From the NCBI GenBank assembly GCA_029250885.1, contig JAQXEK010000021.1:91233-155232 (forward strand): a stretch of DNA of 64,000 bases, read 5' to 3'. Under the pieces are notes generated by a model, which saw only the letters and a list, made by a program, of their open reading frames with translations, made no database searches and was not told the origin of the DNA. The DNA comes from Planctomycetota bacterium (GTDB lineage Bacteria > Planctomycetota > UBA1135 > GCA-002686595). A program made the position numbers and the translations under genes. Shown in pieces: positions 24,798 through 34,663 of the stretch (position 1 is its first letter; each line of letters begins with the position of its first letter).

Positions 24798-27710
24798 ATG
24801 AACAACGGTTACGGAGAAGTAGTCCAACAAGAGGAAGAGACGATCCGCCTAGGCGAGATCTTCTCGATCCTCTATCGGAACAAGCGGCTGATTGTCGCGG
24901 TGACCACATTGGTTGCCGCGGTGACGCTGTTCTGGATTTGCAACCTCTCGCCTAAGTACAGCGCCCAGGCCACGCTCTTGCTCGAGCAAGACGAGGCCGC
25001 TGGCGGCGTGCTCTCAGAGCTGGCCAGCCTGACCTCGGATCCCCAAGCCGAGGCTGAGATCGCACTGCTCAAATCGCGCTCTCTGGCCGCTGTGACATCC
25101 TCCGCGCCGTTCTTGTGGCGCCCCGAGGACGTGGTCTTCTCGCCTACGGCACCGGACTTTGACCCCTTCGCCAAGACCGGGCCGGTCCAGGCGAGCCTGG
25201 GCGGCATGGGAACGGCAGGCGACCCCTCGGCCATGGAGAACCTTGGCCTGCTCTGGGAAGTCGACCGATTCGACCTGCGTCCCTTCGAAGGCATGATGGC
25301 CAGGGTCGCGGGAACCAGCGTAAGCAACCACCGGCTGCACGCCCGGTTAGACCCGATCGAAGGTGACTTCGAAGGGGCGCCGATCTACTTCGACGTGAGC
25401 TTTAGTGAAGAGAAGCTAGGTGGAGGACACACGATCTCGATCAGCCCCCACGATGGCTACCTCGGAGCGAATGACGACGGCGCCGAGACGTTTAATTACA
25501 CCCCGCGCATGAGCGTGGAGGTCTTTGGGTTCCACATGCAATTCCTTGCGACGGGGCACTACAGCGGTCAACGGTACCGGCTCAAGCGCGTGTCCGCGGA
25601 GAGCGCGGTCTCGGGCTTAATGCAGAAGGTCACCGCCGCCGAAATGGGGCGTAAGACCAATGTGATCCTAGTGACGGTTCAGGACACGGATCCAAACCGC
25701 GCTGCCGAGACGGCGAATGCACTGTGCAAGAACTACATCCGCCGCAGCGTGCGAATCGGTCAACAGAAGGCCAGCCAGACGGTCAAGTTCATCGACGCTC
25801 AACTCGTGGAGCAGCTCAAGTCCCTGCAGCAGGTGGAGGCCGAGGTCGTGCGCCTGCACACCGAGAACCCCGAGACGATCGCCGTCTCTACGTCGGCCAC
25901 CGCGCTAATCGAACAAGCGGCCGCTCTCGAACTCCAGATTACCCAAGCCGACCTGGCCAAGCGCGTCATCGAGGAGGCCATTGCCTACCTTGACCAGGGG
26001 GACTACGAAGCCCTGGCGCGCCTGGGTCAAGAGATGCCCAACCTGATCGCCCTCGGTTACATCCGGGAGCTGGCAACCCTTGAGATCGAGTCTCTACGCC
26101 TCGACCGCAGTGACGTTCTTGGCTACAAGATGCTGCTGACCACCGAGCGCCAGCGCGTGAAGGGCCTGGTGGAGGAGAGCCAGTTCCGGATCGACGACCT
26201 GGAGAGCAGCTTGAATGGTTTACGAGCCGGCAACCTTGCCTCCATCGCTCGGGTGTCCGCGGGTAGTGAGTTCCAAGGCTACCTCCAAGAGATCTCAAAG
26301 TTGGATGCTGAGCTGAGCCGCGCCAAGGGTAGCGCGACCGCCGAGAGCCCTCTGGTGCGATCCCTAGAGTCCGCTCGAGGCGAGCTTTTGTCGCGGTTGA
26401 CAGAGCAGGTAGCCAGCGCACTCGACGGTGCAAAGGCCGCTAAGAGTAACTACTCCGACCTCCGGGATGCCTATGCCAAGAGCCTCTTGGAGTGGCCTGA
26501 GGAGGAACGCGAGACCATCAACGTTGGAGTGCAGCGCTTGCAGAAGCGCCTTCGCTTGAACTTGAAAGCTCAGATCGACGGAATCTCGACCACGATTAGA
26601 ATTATGAAAGAGCAAGCCGGCGCGCTGGAAGGCCGCCTTGGCGCGCTTCCAGAGGGTGAGCTCGCCCTTGCCAAGCCTATGCGCGAACGCGAGGCTCGTA
26701 CTAAAATTGTCGAGTTCCTCCTGACCAGTCAGCAACAGGCTACGATCACCGCGGCTTCGACCTCGGCGTCGGCTGTGCTCATCGATCCAGCCTTTCCGCC
26801 GAAGGGACGTATCTTCCCGCGCGTGAGCCTCTTCCTTGTGATTGGCACCCTGCTTGGCTTTTTGCTGGGTTGCGGCCTGGCCCTTGTTCACAACCTTATG
26901 CGCGGCGCCCTGCACTCCGAGGCAGAGGTCGAGCGGGTTGCGGGCGTGCCCGTACTCGGCTCGGTCCCCAACTACTTGGTAGGGCGCACAAAGATCAAGG
27001 GCGCAAAGAAGGGCATCCGTTTCCTGCCGATGCGGGACAAGCCGGAGAGCCCCCAGGCCGAGGCCTATCGCCAGATTCGGGCCAGCCTGCGCATGGCCCT
27101 AGAGGGCGCCGGTTCCCTCAAGACCCTTGCCTGCACTTCCTGTGTACCGGGCGAAGGCAAGACCGTGACCAACGCGGACCTTGCACTGGTCTTTGCCGGC
27201 GCTGGTGACAAGGTGCTGCTTGTGGACTGCGATCTGCGCAAGCCCCAGGTTCACAACATCTTTGACGTCGAGCGAGGCCCCGGCTTCGGAGATGTGCTTG
27301 AGGGCCGCAACGACTGGCGCGACTGTGTGAGCAACTCGGCCTCTGGCGGCGTAGACGTTCTGCCTGCGGGGCGCTGCAACGGGCGACCGGGTGAGCTTCT
27401 TGCCGGCGACGCCGGCCTTCCGATCATCGACGAGTTGACCGAGGCCTATGATCTGGTTGTCTTCGACCTGCCACCTGCGGTTGTCGTCGCGGACGTGTCG
27501 AACTTCGCCAGTAAGCTTGATGCCTTAATCTTGATCTACCGCTCTGGTGGGGTCTCGGGTCGTCTCCTTGGAGACGCAGCCGGGCGCCTGCGCCGGGCGG
27601 GTGTGAACCTCATGGGTGTGATCGTGAACGCGGTCATCGTCCAGGCTGCCCCCGGTGGCTATGGCTACGGCTATGGATACACGGATCACTACGGCGAAGA
27701 GGAGAGCTAG
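24798..27710 (+). CDS. Wzc-like polysaccharide co-polymerase and BY-kinase
   Basis: A 970-residue protein from the ATG at 24798 (the frame is open upstream through the export gene's antisense-like frame). A Wzz domain with a first transmembrane helix near residues 30-50 precedes a long coiled-coil section, then a second membrane helix (about 670-700). The cytoplasmic tyrosine-kinase domain has Walker A VPGEGKT (about 783-789), Walker A' VDCDLRKP (809-816) and Walker B LVVFDLPP. The C-terminus ends in a Tyr/Gly cluster (GYGYGYGYTDHYGEE), the expected autophosphorylation tail. It would control chain length and export. The periplasmic portion is longer than in E. coli Wzc. Confidence 0.88.
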   Translation: MNNGYGEVVQQEEETIRLGEIFSILYRNKRLIVAVTTLVAAVTLFWICNLSPKYSAQATLLLEQDEAAGGVLSELASLTSDPQAEAEIALLKSRSLAAVTSSAPFLWRPEDVVFSPTAPDFDPFAKTGPVQASLGGMGTAGDPSAMENLGLLWEVDRFDLRPFEGMMARVAGTSVSNHRLHARLDPIEGDFEGAPIYFDVSFSEEKLGGGHTISISPHDGYLGANDDGAETFNYTPRMSVEVFGFHMQFLATGHYSGQRYRLKRVSAESAVSGLMQKVTAAEMGRKTNVILVTVQDTDPNRAAETANALCKNYIRRSVRIGQQKASQTVKFIDAQLVEQLKSLQQVEAEVVRLHTENPETIAVSTSATALIEQAAALELQITQADLAKRVIEEAIAYLDQGDYEALARLGQEMPNLIALGYIRELATLEIESLRLDRSDVLGYKMLLTTERQRVKGLVEESQFRIDDLESSLNGLRAGNLASIARVSAGSEFQGYLQEISKLDAELSRAKGSATAESPLVRSLESARGELLSRLTEQVASALDGAKAAKSNYSDLRDAYAKSLLEWPEEERETINVGVQRLQKRLRLNLKAQIDGISTTIRIMKEQAGALEGRLGALPEGELALAKPMREREARTKIVEFLLTSQQQATITAASTSASAVLIDPAFPPKGRIFPRVSLFLVIGTLLGFLLGCGLALVHNLMRGALHSEAEVERVAGVPVLGSVPNYLVGRTKIKGAKKGIRFLPMRDKPESPQAEAYRQIRASLRMALEGAGSLKTLACTSCVPGEGKTVTNADLALVFAGAGDKVLLVDCDLRKPQVHNIFDVERGPGFGDVLEGRNDWRDCVSNSASGGVDVLPAGRCNGRPGELLAGDAGLPIIDELTEAYDLVVFDLPPAVVVADVSNFASKLDALILIYRSGGVSGRLLGDAAGRLRRAGVNLMGVIVNAVIVQAAPGGYGYGYGYTDHYGEEES

Positions 27711-29027
27711 ATGGGCGCCGGCGAACAGTTCTTTACGTCCTTCGTAGACGCTCTGAACACAAGCGAGACGCGCCATGTCTTTCTACGTGGGCACGGTGTG
27801 TTCCCGAGCATTGCCTCTGGATCCGACGTGGACATGCTTGTGCACCCGAGAGATCGCTCCTCGGTCGAATCGGACTTTCGAAGGATCGCGGGCGAGCTTG
27901 GCTTCCACGTGTGGCAGCGCTCACGCTCGGGATTCCTTACGCGGCTCTTCGCCTACGCCTTCGACGCAGAGGGCCAGCACGTCTTCATCGACTTCGACAT
28001 CCATACCTCCGAAGCGAGCTTTGGCATTCCCTACCTGACCGCGGAGGCTCTACTAGATCACAGCGTCGAGCGCGGCGGACTGCGCTGCCTACCGCTGCCC
28101 ATGGAGGCCGCGGTCAACGGTCTAGGGCACCTCTTCATGGGAGGAGCGATTCCTTCGAAGTACCATGAGGCTTGGCGCAAGGCCGGGACCACGGAAGACT
28201 CGATTCGCCTGGTGCAGACCGTCGCGGGCTCTAAGGACGCTGGCCTGATCCTGGCGAGCTTGGAGCAGCAGCAGGATCTGAGCACAGTGGGCCCACGGGT
28301 CCGGCGCCGCCTGTTCCGACGCAATCCACTGCGCTCTCTATTTGGCTTCATCGCATTTGGCTTCGGCGAGCGCATCAAGCCCTGGTTCTCACCCCGCGGC
28401 CGTTTCCTGATCTTCGCGGGCACCGACGGTTCGGGCAAGACGACCTTGGTCAAGGAGCTCATCGACCGGGTCGGTCCGCGCTTCCGGGATGGAGAGGTTG
28501 AGCAGCATCACCTGCGCCCCAAGGTTCTGCCCCAGATCTCGTCCCTGTTCCACGGCGGCAAACCAGCCTACTCGATCGAGGACATGGACGACCCGCATCG
28601 CTCGCCTCCCTCGGGCTTCCTCGGTTCGTGCCTGCGGACGATGTACTACTGGGTAGATTACCTGGTGGGGTACCCCATGCGCATCTTGCCGCGCCGGCGC
28701 CGCAACACCCTGACCGTCTACGATCGCTGGTTCTACGACCACGTGGTCGATCCGCGCCGCTTCCGAATCGCCTCGGGTCACCCACTCCCCGGATTCCTGC
28801 AGCGGTTTCTCGCCAAGCCGGACTGCCTGTTTGTCTGCACGGCCAAGCCCGAGAAAATCCTAGAGCGCAAGCAAGAGCTCGCCCCAGAAGAGGTCGCGCG
28901 CCAAGTCGAGAAGTTCCAAGAGTTCGCCGCCGCGCACCCCAAGGCCACCCTCGTCGACACGACCGGCGAAGTCGACGATTGCGTGGACCAAATCATCCAA
29001 GCTGTCTTCGGAGGAGCGGCGGCATGA
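27711..29027 (+). CDS. Nucleotidyltransferase-fold / thymidylate-kinase-like fusion
   Basis: A 438-residue protein whose ATG directly follows the Wzc-like stop. The N-terminal 200 residues resemble a nucleotidyltransferase fold: GSDVDMLV (37-44, the GS.xDxD metal site) and a later acidic FIDFDIH (92-98). The C-terminal 210 residues form a P-loop kinase like thymidylate kinase: GTDGSGKTT (237-245), YDRWFYD (337-343) and a lid region ERKQELAPEE. Both catalytic signatures look intact. Position inside the polysaccharide operon argues for sugar or lipid modification rather than dTMP synthesis. I do not know its substrate. The next gene, a second kinase-like protein, overlaps by 4 bases. Confidence 0.7.
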   Translation: MGAGEQFFTSFVDALNTSETRHVFLRGHGVFPSIASGSDVDMLVHPRDRSSVESDFRRIAGELGFHVWQRSRSGFLTRLFAYAFDAEGQHVFIDFDIHTSEASFGIPYLTAEALLDHSVERGGLRCLPLPMEAAVNGLGHLFMGGAIPSKYHEAWRKAGTTEDSIRLVQTVAGSKDAGLILASLEQQQDLSTVGPRVRRRLFRRNPLRSLFGFIAFGFGERIKPWFSPRGRFLIFAGTDGSGKTTLVKELIDRVGPRFRDGEVEQHHLRPKVLPQISSLFHGGKPAYSIEDMDDPHRSPPSGFLGSCLRTMYYWVDYLVGYPMRILPRRRRNTLTVYDRWFYDHVVDPRRFRIASGHPLPGFLQRFLAKPDCLFVCTAKPEKILERKQELAPEEVARQVEKFQEFAAAHPKATLVDTTGEVDDCVDQIIQAVFGGAAA

Positions 29028-30211
29028 CCGACGCGCGGACCGCCCTAGAGCTGTTCTATCGCCACGCGAACTGCGCGCCCGGGCAGGGTGCGCAGGTGCG
29101 CGTCTTGACGGGCAACGCGAGCATCGCTGCTGCTCGTAAGAGCGGCGCGACCGTGCACGAGTTCCTGCGACTCCCATCTACCGGCGGCGCCTTCGTCTTG
29201 GCCAGTCTGTCCAGCGCCCGCGCCTTCTCCATTGGCCTAGAGAGCATGACCCTCTCCCGGCCCATCTGGCTCGTCGCCCGCCGCGTACTCGCGGCCGTGG
29301 CTCACCTTGGCCTGCACCGCTGCCTCAGGCTGCCGCGCTTCGGTGTGGTCCTACCCGCCGAGCACCCAGCCCATGGCCGGGACTATTCCCTGCAAATGGG
29401 AGTCCCCGGTGGGGGGCAGAAGTTCATTGTTCGCGAGTGGGGAGCGGGCGAGCCCGAGTCCTTCTGGAAGGTGGGCGAGTCCGGCCTACCGGCCGACCTG
29501 GTGACCGCCGAGTCCGATGCTCTCCAGTGGTTCGCAGCGAAGCAGACCTGCGGTGGTTTGGCCCCAAGGCTGCTCGCCTGTGGGCAAGACGATGCAGCCT
29601 CCTGGCTGCGCATGGAGTCGATCTGCGGCGATGGACCGGCGACGGACATGGACCGCAGCGTAAAGGGCTTCCTCGCCAAGCTCGCTGGAACCGACTATGT
29701 CTCTATGGAGCTGGAGTCGTCGGCTTGGTTCCAAAACCTGACCACGCGCCTGGGGCAGATCACCGAACAGGCACCAGAGATCGCGACCAAGTGCCAGACG
29801 GCCCTAAATGAGATTCTGACCGCTGTTCGTGGCAAGCAGTTGAACTTCTGCCCGTCCCATGGGGACTTTACTCCGTGGAATGCGAAGGTCGATGCTGGCG
29901 AAATGCACGCCTTCGACTGGGAGTTCTTTCACCCCTCTGCACCCGCACTCTTTGACTGGCACCACTGGATCCTACAGACAGGAGTGCTGGTGCAGCACGA
30001 CTCCAACGATCAGCTCTTCGCTGCGTTGCAAGAGCCCACGGCCCTCTCGGGCACGGCCGATAAAGACGAGCGCGCTGCGCTACTCACGCTCTACCTTGTG
30101 GACATGCTGGTCCGCGAAGAGTGGATCATGCAGCATGGCCGCCCAGAGTTTAAGCAGGTCGAGTGGCTTCGAAACGCCCGCATGGACCTACTCACACGGA
30201 GCGCGGCGTGA
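29024..30211 (+). CDS. APH/choline-kinase-like phosphotransferase
   Basis: A 395-residue protein from the ATG at 29024, overlapping the previous stop by 4 bases. The C-terminal half holds the aminoglycoside-phosphotransferase catalytic loop HGDFTPWN (279-286, catalytic Asp281) and the metal-binding Asp in AFDWEF (Asp298). The N-terminal lobe is atypical, with a helical prefix of about 110 residues before the ATP-binding lobe (SLQMGVPGGGQKFIVREW). With the upstream nucleotidyltransferase/kinase fusion it forms a coupled pair, plausibly phosphorylating a sugar or lipid during polysaccharide assembly. The substrate is not known. Confidence 0.7.
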   Translation: MTDARTALELFYRHANCAPGQGAQVRVLTGNASIAAARKSGATVHEFLRLPSTGGAFVLASLSSARAFSIGLESMTLSRPIWLVARRVLAAVAHLGLHRCLRLPRFGVVLPAEHPAHGRDYSLQMGVPGGGQKFIVREWGAGEPESFWKVGESGLPADLVTAESDALQWFAAKQTCGGLAPRLLACGQDDAASWLRMESICGDGPATDMDRSVKGFLAKLAGTDYVSMELESSAWFQNLTTRLGQITEQAPEIATKCQTALNEILTAVRGKQLNFCPSHGDFTPWNAKVDAGEMHAFDWEFFHPSAPALFDWHHWILQTGVLVQHDSNDQLFAALQEPTALSGTADKDERAALLTLYLVDMLVREEWIMQHGRPEFKQVEWLRNARMDLLTRSAA

Positions 30212-31518
30212 ACACAATGCCTAAGAGATCGCGGGTCATGGGCCCCATCTACCAGCGCTTCCTTGCCCTGCAGATCATCGGCCTGATGGTCTCCCTTTCG
30301 ATCTCCGAAGAGGGTAACGCCCTGGTCTATGGGATCAAGATCCTATCTACTGCGCTGCCCTTCCTGAGCTGCTGCAGCTTGCTCATCTTGAGCCGAGGGG
30401 TCGAGGCGGCATTCAGCCGTAGCTTCTACACTTTTCGCTTTGTCTGGCTGCTTGGGGGCTTGGCTACCATCGGTTGTTTCTGGGCCGCTGACGGCGCTTA
30501 TAGCGCAAGTAAGGTGATCATCTTCCTGGTGACTTTTGCAGCCCTGACCTGCGCGTTGGTCCAGTACGAGTTTGTCGAAGCGGGCAAGCGCGCTGACGTG
30601 CTTGGCAAGCACATCCTCTACGCCTGCTTCGTCCTGTTGGCGATCATGGTGTTGAATTACTTCGTCTTCAATATTGGCGGTGGCGACTCTGCGCGACACC
30701 GCGCTGGCGGCAACTTGATCGCCCCAACGAACGCGGCCGCAACGGTGGGGTTGTCCCTATTGATTGCGCTTCACTTTATGGTTCGCCTTGCCCCTGAGCG
30801 GAAGACGCCGCACCTGCGCATCCTAGCCCTCGGGACCCTCGTGATGGCTGTTTGGGCACTGCTTGTCTTGAGCACGCGCTCGGCATTCATCTGCGTCGTC
30901 GCGGCGCTTTTCTTGGCCCCGGTCTTCAACGGTGGGTTTCGACTGACCTATCGCAGGTTGTTTCTCGGCGTGACTCTTCTGGCTGGCTCCGCATTCACCG
31001 CAGCCAACATGCACCTGGTTGGCAACGTGCTCTCCCGGGACATGGACACCACCAGCGTGTGGGCCCTGTCTGGGCGCACTTGGCTTTGGTCGCGGGTGTT
31101 TGATGACTGGACCCTGTCGCGTGCCTTCTCCGGCTATGGCTTTGCGTCGATCTCGGAAGAGCGCGGTGTCCGAGACTGGTGGACCGGCGAGACCATGTTC
31201 GCGGGCGCCCACAACGCGTACCTGCAGGTGCTCTTTGGTATGGGCATCTTCGGGCTGCTGCTCTACTTTGGCTTCCTTCGATCCTTCCTGCGCGCCATGC
31301 GCGTGAAGCACCGCTCCTTTGTTCCCGCGCAGCACGCCCTGCGCATTGCGATCTTTATCTACTTCGTCACGTTCAGCGTGACCGAGCACCTGTTCGGCCT
31401 CAATGTGACACCGGCGTTCTTCCTGGTCTGCTGTGTGCTTGCGAGCTCGCGCTACCGCACGATTTGGGAGCGCAGCGAGCTGCGTGATTTGCCGGAGGGG
31501 AACCATGGAAGCTACTAA
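30208..31518 (+). CDS. O-antigen ligase/polymerase family membrane protein (Wzy/WaaL-like)
   Basis: About 436 residues from the GTG at 30208 (GGAG 6 bases upstream, start overlapping the previous stop); ATG 30217 is the alternative. Around ten to twelve hydrophobic helices are visible. The Wzy_C-type features are LSTRSAFICVVAALF in mid-protein, a large periplasmic loop (RTWLWSRVFDDWTL...GYGF) and HNAYLQVLFGMGIFGLLLYF near the end. It should polymerise or ligate lipid-linked repeat units at the periplasmic face of the inner membrane. In this locus, with a flippase and Wzc, polymerase is the more likely role. Confidence 0.8.
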   Translation: MNTMPKRSRVMGPIYQRFLALQIIGLMVSLSISEEGNALVYGIKILSTALPFLSCCSLLILSRGVEAAFSRSFYTFRFVWLLGGLATIGCFWAADGAYSASKVIIFLVTFAALTCALVQYEFVEAGKRADVLGKHILYACFVLLAIMVLNYFVFNIGGGDSARHRAGGNLIAPTNAAATVGLSLLIALHFMVRLAPERKTPHLRILALGTLVMAVWALLVLSTRSAFICVVAALFLAPVFNGGFRLTYRRLFLGVTLLAGSAFTAANMHLVGNVLSRDMDTTSVWALSGRTWLWSRVFDDWTLSRAFSGYGFASISEERGVRDWWTGETMFAGAHNAYLQVLFGMGIFGLLLYFGFLRSFLRAMRVKHRSFVPAQHALRIAIFIYFVTFSVTEHLFGLNVTPAFFLVCCVLASSRYRTIWERSELRDLPEGNHGSY

Positions 31519-32788
31519 GGGCAGGGACAGCTTGCGGGCAAAATCTAATGGCATCGAGCAGGCACCAAGCAGGCGCGTCCTGATCGGCGCCTATGCCTGC
31601 GAACCTGGCGTGGGCTCCGAAGGCGGAGTCGGATGGAGCTGGACTCGTCAGATTGCCCTGCGTAACGACTGCACGGTGATCACGCGCAAGAACAATGTCG
31701 AGAAGATCGAGCGCGCGGCCAGGGTCGAAGGACTCGACAGCTTGACCGTCATTGGCTACGACTTGCCCATGTGGATGCGCTTCTGGAAGCGCAAGAGCCG
31801 CGGGGCCCTGGCGTATTACTACCTGTGGCAGCTCGGCCTTGCACTCTTCGCGCGTCGTCTGGACCGCGAGCGGAACTTCGACCTGGTCCAGCACATCACC
31901 TTCGTGACGAGCTGGATGCCCTCAGGGCTCGCCCTGGTGAACAAGCCATTCGTTTGGGGTCCCGTTGGTCAGCACCCGCGCATTCCGCGCCGCTTTCTCA
32001 GCAAGGCCACACTCAAGACGCGGCTGATCGAAATGTACAAGGCCGGGATCAAGTCGACTTTTCTTATGCTCGATCCGCTGCTGCACCTCACGATGCGCCG
32101 CGCGAATCGGATTCTGAGCATCGGCTCCGAGTTTGAGTCCCGGGTAGACTTCCCCGTTGGCGCCATGGTCGAGCGCATGCCGGCAGTGGGGGTTGATTCG
32201 ATGGCCGAAGGTCAAAAGGCAGGTACCAGAGTCCTGTTCTCGGGCCGCCTAGTCGAGTTGAAAGGCCCTGGGCTCGCCCTAGAGTCCTTCGCTATTACCT
32301 ATTCAGGTCATCCTGAGGCGACGCTCACCTTTCTTGGGACTGGCCCCTTGCAGCGCCAACTCGAAGAGCGTGCGGTCGAGCTTGGCGTAGACGGCGCAGT
32401 CCACTTCCCGGGTATGCTGCCCCACGAGCAAGCACTCGACCTAATGGCCACTGCCGATGTATTCCTGTTTCCCTCCTTCGAGGGGGCGGGCATGGTTGTA
32501 CCCGAAGCGATGGCCGCCGGCGCGGTGGTTCTGTGCCTAGACTTCGGTGGCCCCGGTGACATGGTCGCAGGGGAGCGGGGTATTGCGGTCCCCCTTGGCG
32601 AAACGAAACAGCAGACCTGTGCGAACCTGGCAGCCGGACTCGATCGCCTGCTCGCTAGCCCGAAGCTGCGCAAAGAGCTACGCGGAGTCGCAAAGCAGTG
32701 GGTCGCATCCGAGATGCTCTGGAACAAGAAAGGCGAGCGCATGCAGCAGATCCACGACGCCGTGATGAAGGAGACAAGCCGCAAGTAA
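31505..32788 (+). CDS. GT4-family glycosyltransferase
   Basis: A 427-residue protein from the ATG at 31505, behind a strong GGAGGGG ribosome binding site and overlapping the previous gene by 14 bases. The N-terminal acceptor-side domain starts RRVLIGAYACEPGVGSEGGVGW, a form common in GT4 enzymes of exopolysaccharide loci. The C-terminal donor domain has LFSGRLVELKGP and the E(x7)E-type motif FEGAGMVVPEAMAAG. It transfers a sugar from a nucleotide donor with retention of configuration. Donor and acceptor unknown. Confidence 0.83.
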   Translation: MEATKGRDSLRAKSNGIEQAPSRRVLIGAYACEPGVGSEGGVGWSWTRQIALRNDCTVITRKNNVEKIERAARVEGLDSLTVIGYDLPMWMRFWKRKSRGALAYYYLWQLGLALFARRLDRERNFDLVQHITFVTSWMPSGLALVNKPFVWGPVGQHPRIPRRFLSKATLKTRLIEMYKAGIKSTFLMLDPLLHLTMRRANRILSIGSEFESRVDFPVGAMVERMPAVGVDSMAEGQKAGTRVLFSGRLVELKGPGLALESFAITYSGHPEATLTFLGTGPLQRQLEERAVELGVDGAVHFPGMLPHEQALDLMATADVFLFPSFEGAGMVVPEAMAAGAVVLCLDFGGPGDMVAGERGIAVPLGETKQQTCANLAAGLDRLLASPKLRKELRGVAKQWVASEMLWNKKGERMQQIHDAVMKETSRK

Positions 32789-33504
32789 TGGGTATCGCCA
32801 AGACTATCTACGCCCGGCTCTTTGTGCGCGGACGCGAGCACCTCGGTGCGTCCATGGACCCGGCCCTCTCCGAGCGAGACGCCTGGGGCATTCTCGGGCG
32901 CGTGGCCTGCAACCTGATCCGGGGCGCAGCTTGGAAGCTGCGCATGGGCCAAGTCGGCGGTCGCTTCTTTGTCGGCAAGCGAGTTAGCATCCTCTCACCG
33001 AGCCACATCAGCTGTGGCCAGAACGTCAAGTTTGAGGACCACGCCGAAGTCCAAGGTCTATCCACGGGCGGCGTACACTTTGGAGACGGCGTGACGGTCG
33101 GACGCGGAGCAAGCATCCGCCCCTCGTCCTACTACGGCGGTGAGCTGGGCGAGGGCATGACTGTCGGAGCACGCTCAGCCATTGGCGCCTACAACTGGAT
33201 TGGCGCCAGCGGCAAGGTGACAATTGGCAGCGATGTAATGCTGGGCCCACGGGTCATTATTATCCCCGAGAACCACAACTTCGGAGCGACCCAGCAGACC
33301 ATCCGCGAGCAGGGCGTCACTCGTGCGGCGGTCGTGATCGAAGACGACTGCTGGATCGGTTGCAACGTGACGATCCTCTCCGGCGTGACCATTGGCAAGG
33401 GCTCAATCGTTGCGGCCGGCGCCGTGGTGAATAAGAGCCTGCCTCCGGGTTCCATCGCCGGCGGAGTTCCCGCCCGCGTCATCCGCAATCGCGAGGCGGC
33501 CTAG
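32788..33504 (+). CDS. Hexapeptide-repeat acyltransferase
   Basis: A 238-residue protein; its ATG shares a base with the previous stop (TAATG). After about 65 helical residues come repeated [LIV]-G-x-x-x-x units: VHFGDGVTVGRGASI, MTVGARSAIGAYNWIGA, VTIGSDVMLGPRVIII, CWIGCNVTILSGVTIGKGSIV. These are the left-handed beta helix of the NodL/WcaF/CysE superfamily, with catalytic His in PENHNF. It most likely O-acetylates a polysaccharide sugar using acetyl-CoA. It is cytoplasmic or membrane-associated. Confidence 0.83.
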   Translation: MGIAKTIYARLFVRGREHLGASMDPALSERDAWGILGRVACNLIRGAAWKLRMGQVGGRFFVGKRVSILSPSHISCGQNVKFEDHAEVQGLSTGGVHFGDGVTVGRGASIRPSSYYGGELGEGMTVGARSAIGAYNWIGASGKVTIGSDVMLGPRVIIIPENHNFGATQQTIREQGVTRAAVVIEDDCWIGCNVTILSGVTIGKGSIVAAGAVVNKSLPPGSIAGGVPARVIRNREAA

Positions 33505-33505
33505 C

Positions 33506-34663
33506 ATGCAGAGCGCATTGGTCTTCCACGGCTCCGCGGACCTGTACGGTTCCGACCAGACCACCATCGACATGGTGCGCGGTCTGCTCACCGGCGGTTG
33601 GCGCGTGACCGTCGGCCTGCCCCACGAGGGCCCCTTGGTGCAGGTCCTTGAACTTGCGGGTGCCACCGTTCACATCGGCGGCTTCGAGCCCTTTGGACGC
33701 TCAACCTTATCTCCCTTGGGCTTGCTTGCCTCGCCTTACCAGATTGTCTCTAGCACCCTGGCTTGCTGGCGCTTGGTGCGCAAGCTGCAGCCCGACGTGG
33801 TGCACGCGAACACGCTGATCATTCCCGCGCCCGCCTTGGCTGGTCGCCTAGCCGGCAAGCCGGTGGTCTGGCACATCCACGAGATCATGACGCGCCCCAA
33901 GGCGCTTGTCTGGCTCTTGACCCACCTGGTCGGCCTGCTCGCATCGAAGGTTGCCTGCAACTCCGAGGCCACTCTCGACGAGCTCGCCAGCCACAACCCG
34001 AGGTTGCGCAAGATAGCGACTGTCGTGCCCAACGGCGTGACGGACTTTCCCGCCCTCGATCCCGAGCAGGTGCGCGCCCAGCTTAGCATTCCGTCAGACC
34101 GCTTCGTATTCCTGTTTGTGGGCCGCCTGAACGCATGGAAGGGGCAAGAGGTCTTTGTCGAGGCCGCCGCGGCAATTGCCAAGCGCCACCCCCAGGCCTA
34201 CTTCTTGGCAGCCGGCGACGCACCGGATGGCCAGCCCCACTTCCGCGAGTCCTTCGAGGCCTTGATCGAGAAGCACGAGATAGGCATGAGTTTTCGCTAC
34301 CTAGGTTTCCACTCCGACACCCACGCTCTCTACAGCGCGGCGGACGCATCCGTTGTTCCGTCCCTGTTGCCCGAACCCTTCGGCCTGGTCGCGGCCGAAG
34401 CCATGGCGGCCTCCCTCCCGGTTATTGTTGCAGGCCACGGCGGGCTCAAAGAGATCGTCGTCGACGGAGAGACGGGCATGCATATCGAACCCGGCAATGT
34501 GTCCTCGTTGATCGCAGCCATGGAGACCATGCTGGTGTCGAGTGACGAGACCCTCGCTATGGGCGAGGCGGGTAAGAAGCGCCAAGTACAGCACTTTTCG
34601 GTGGGGCGCTACCAACAGTCGTTCTTGGAGATGTTCCAGGGCCTGGCGAGGAAGGCGGCATGA
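33506..34663 (+). CDS. GT4-family glycosyltransferase
   Basis: A 385-residue protein two bases after the acetyltransferase stop. The N-terminal domain includes LFHGSADLYGSDQT-like text (VFHGSADLYGSDQTT). The C-terminal donor-binding domain carries FLFVGRLNAWKGQE and PEPFGLVAAEAMAASLPVI, the E(x7)E region. The start ATG at 33506 is well placed and the end overlaps the next glycosyltransferase by 4 bases. It adds one sugar of the repeat unit; specificity is unknown. Confidence 0.85.
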   Translation: MQSALVFHGSADLYGSDQTTIDMVRGLLTGGWRVTVGLPHEGPLVQVLELAGATVHIGGFEPFGRSTLSPLGLLASPYQIVSSTLACWRLVRKLQPDVVHANTLIIPAPALAGRLAGKPVVWHIHEIMTRPKALVWLLTHLVGLLASKVACNSEATLDELASHNPRLRKIATVVPNGVTDFPALDPEQVRAQLSIPSDRFVFLFVGRLNAWKGQEVFVEAAAAIAKRHPQAYFLAAGDAPDGQPHFRESFEALIEKHEIGMSFRYLGFHSDTHALYSAADASVVPSLLPEPFGLVAAEAMAASLPVIVAGHGGLKEIVVDGETGMHIEPGNVSSLIAAMETMLVSSDETLAMGEAGKKRQVQHFSVGRYQQSFLEMFQGLARKAA

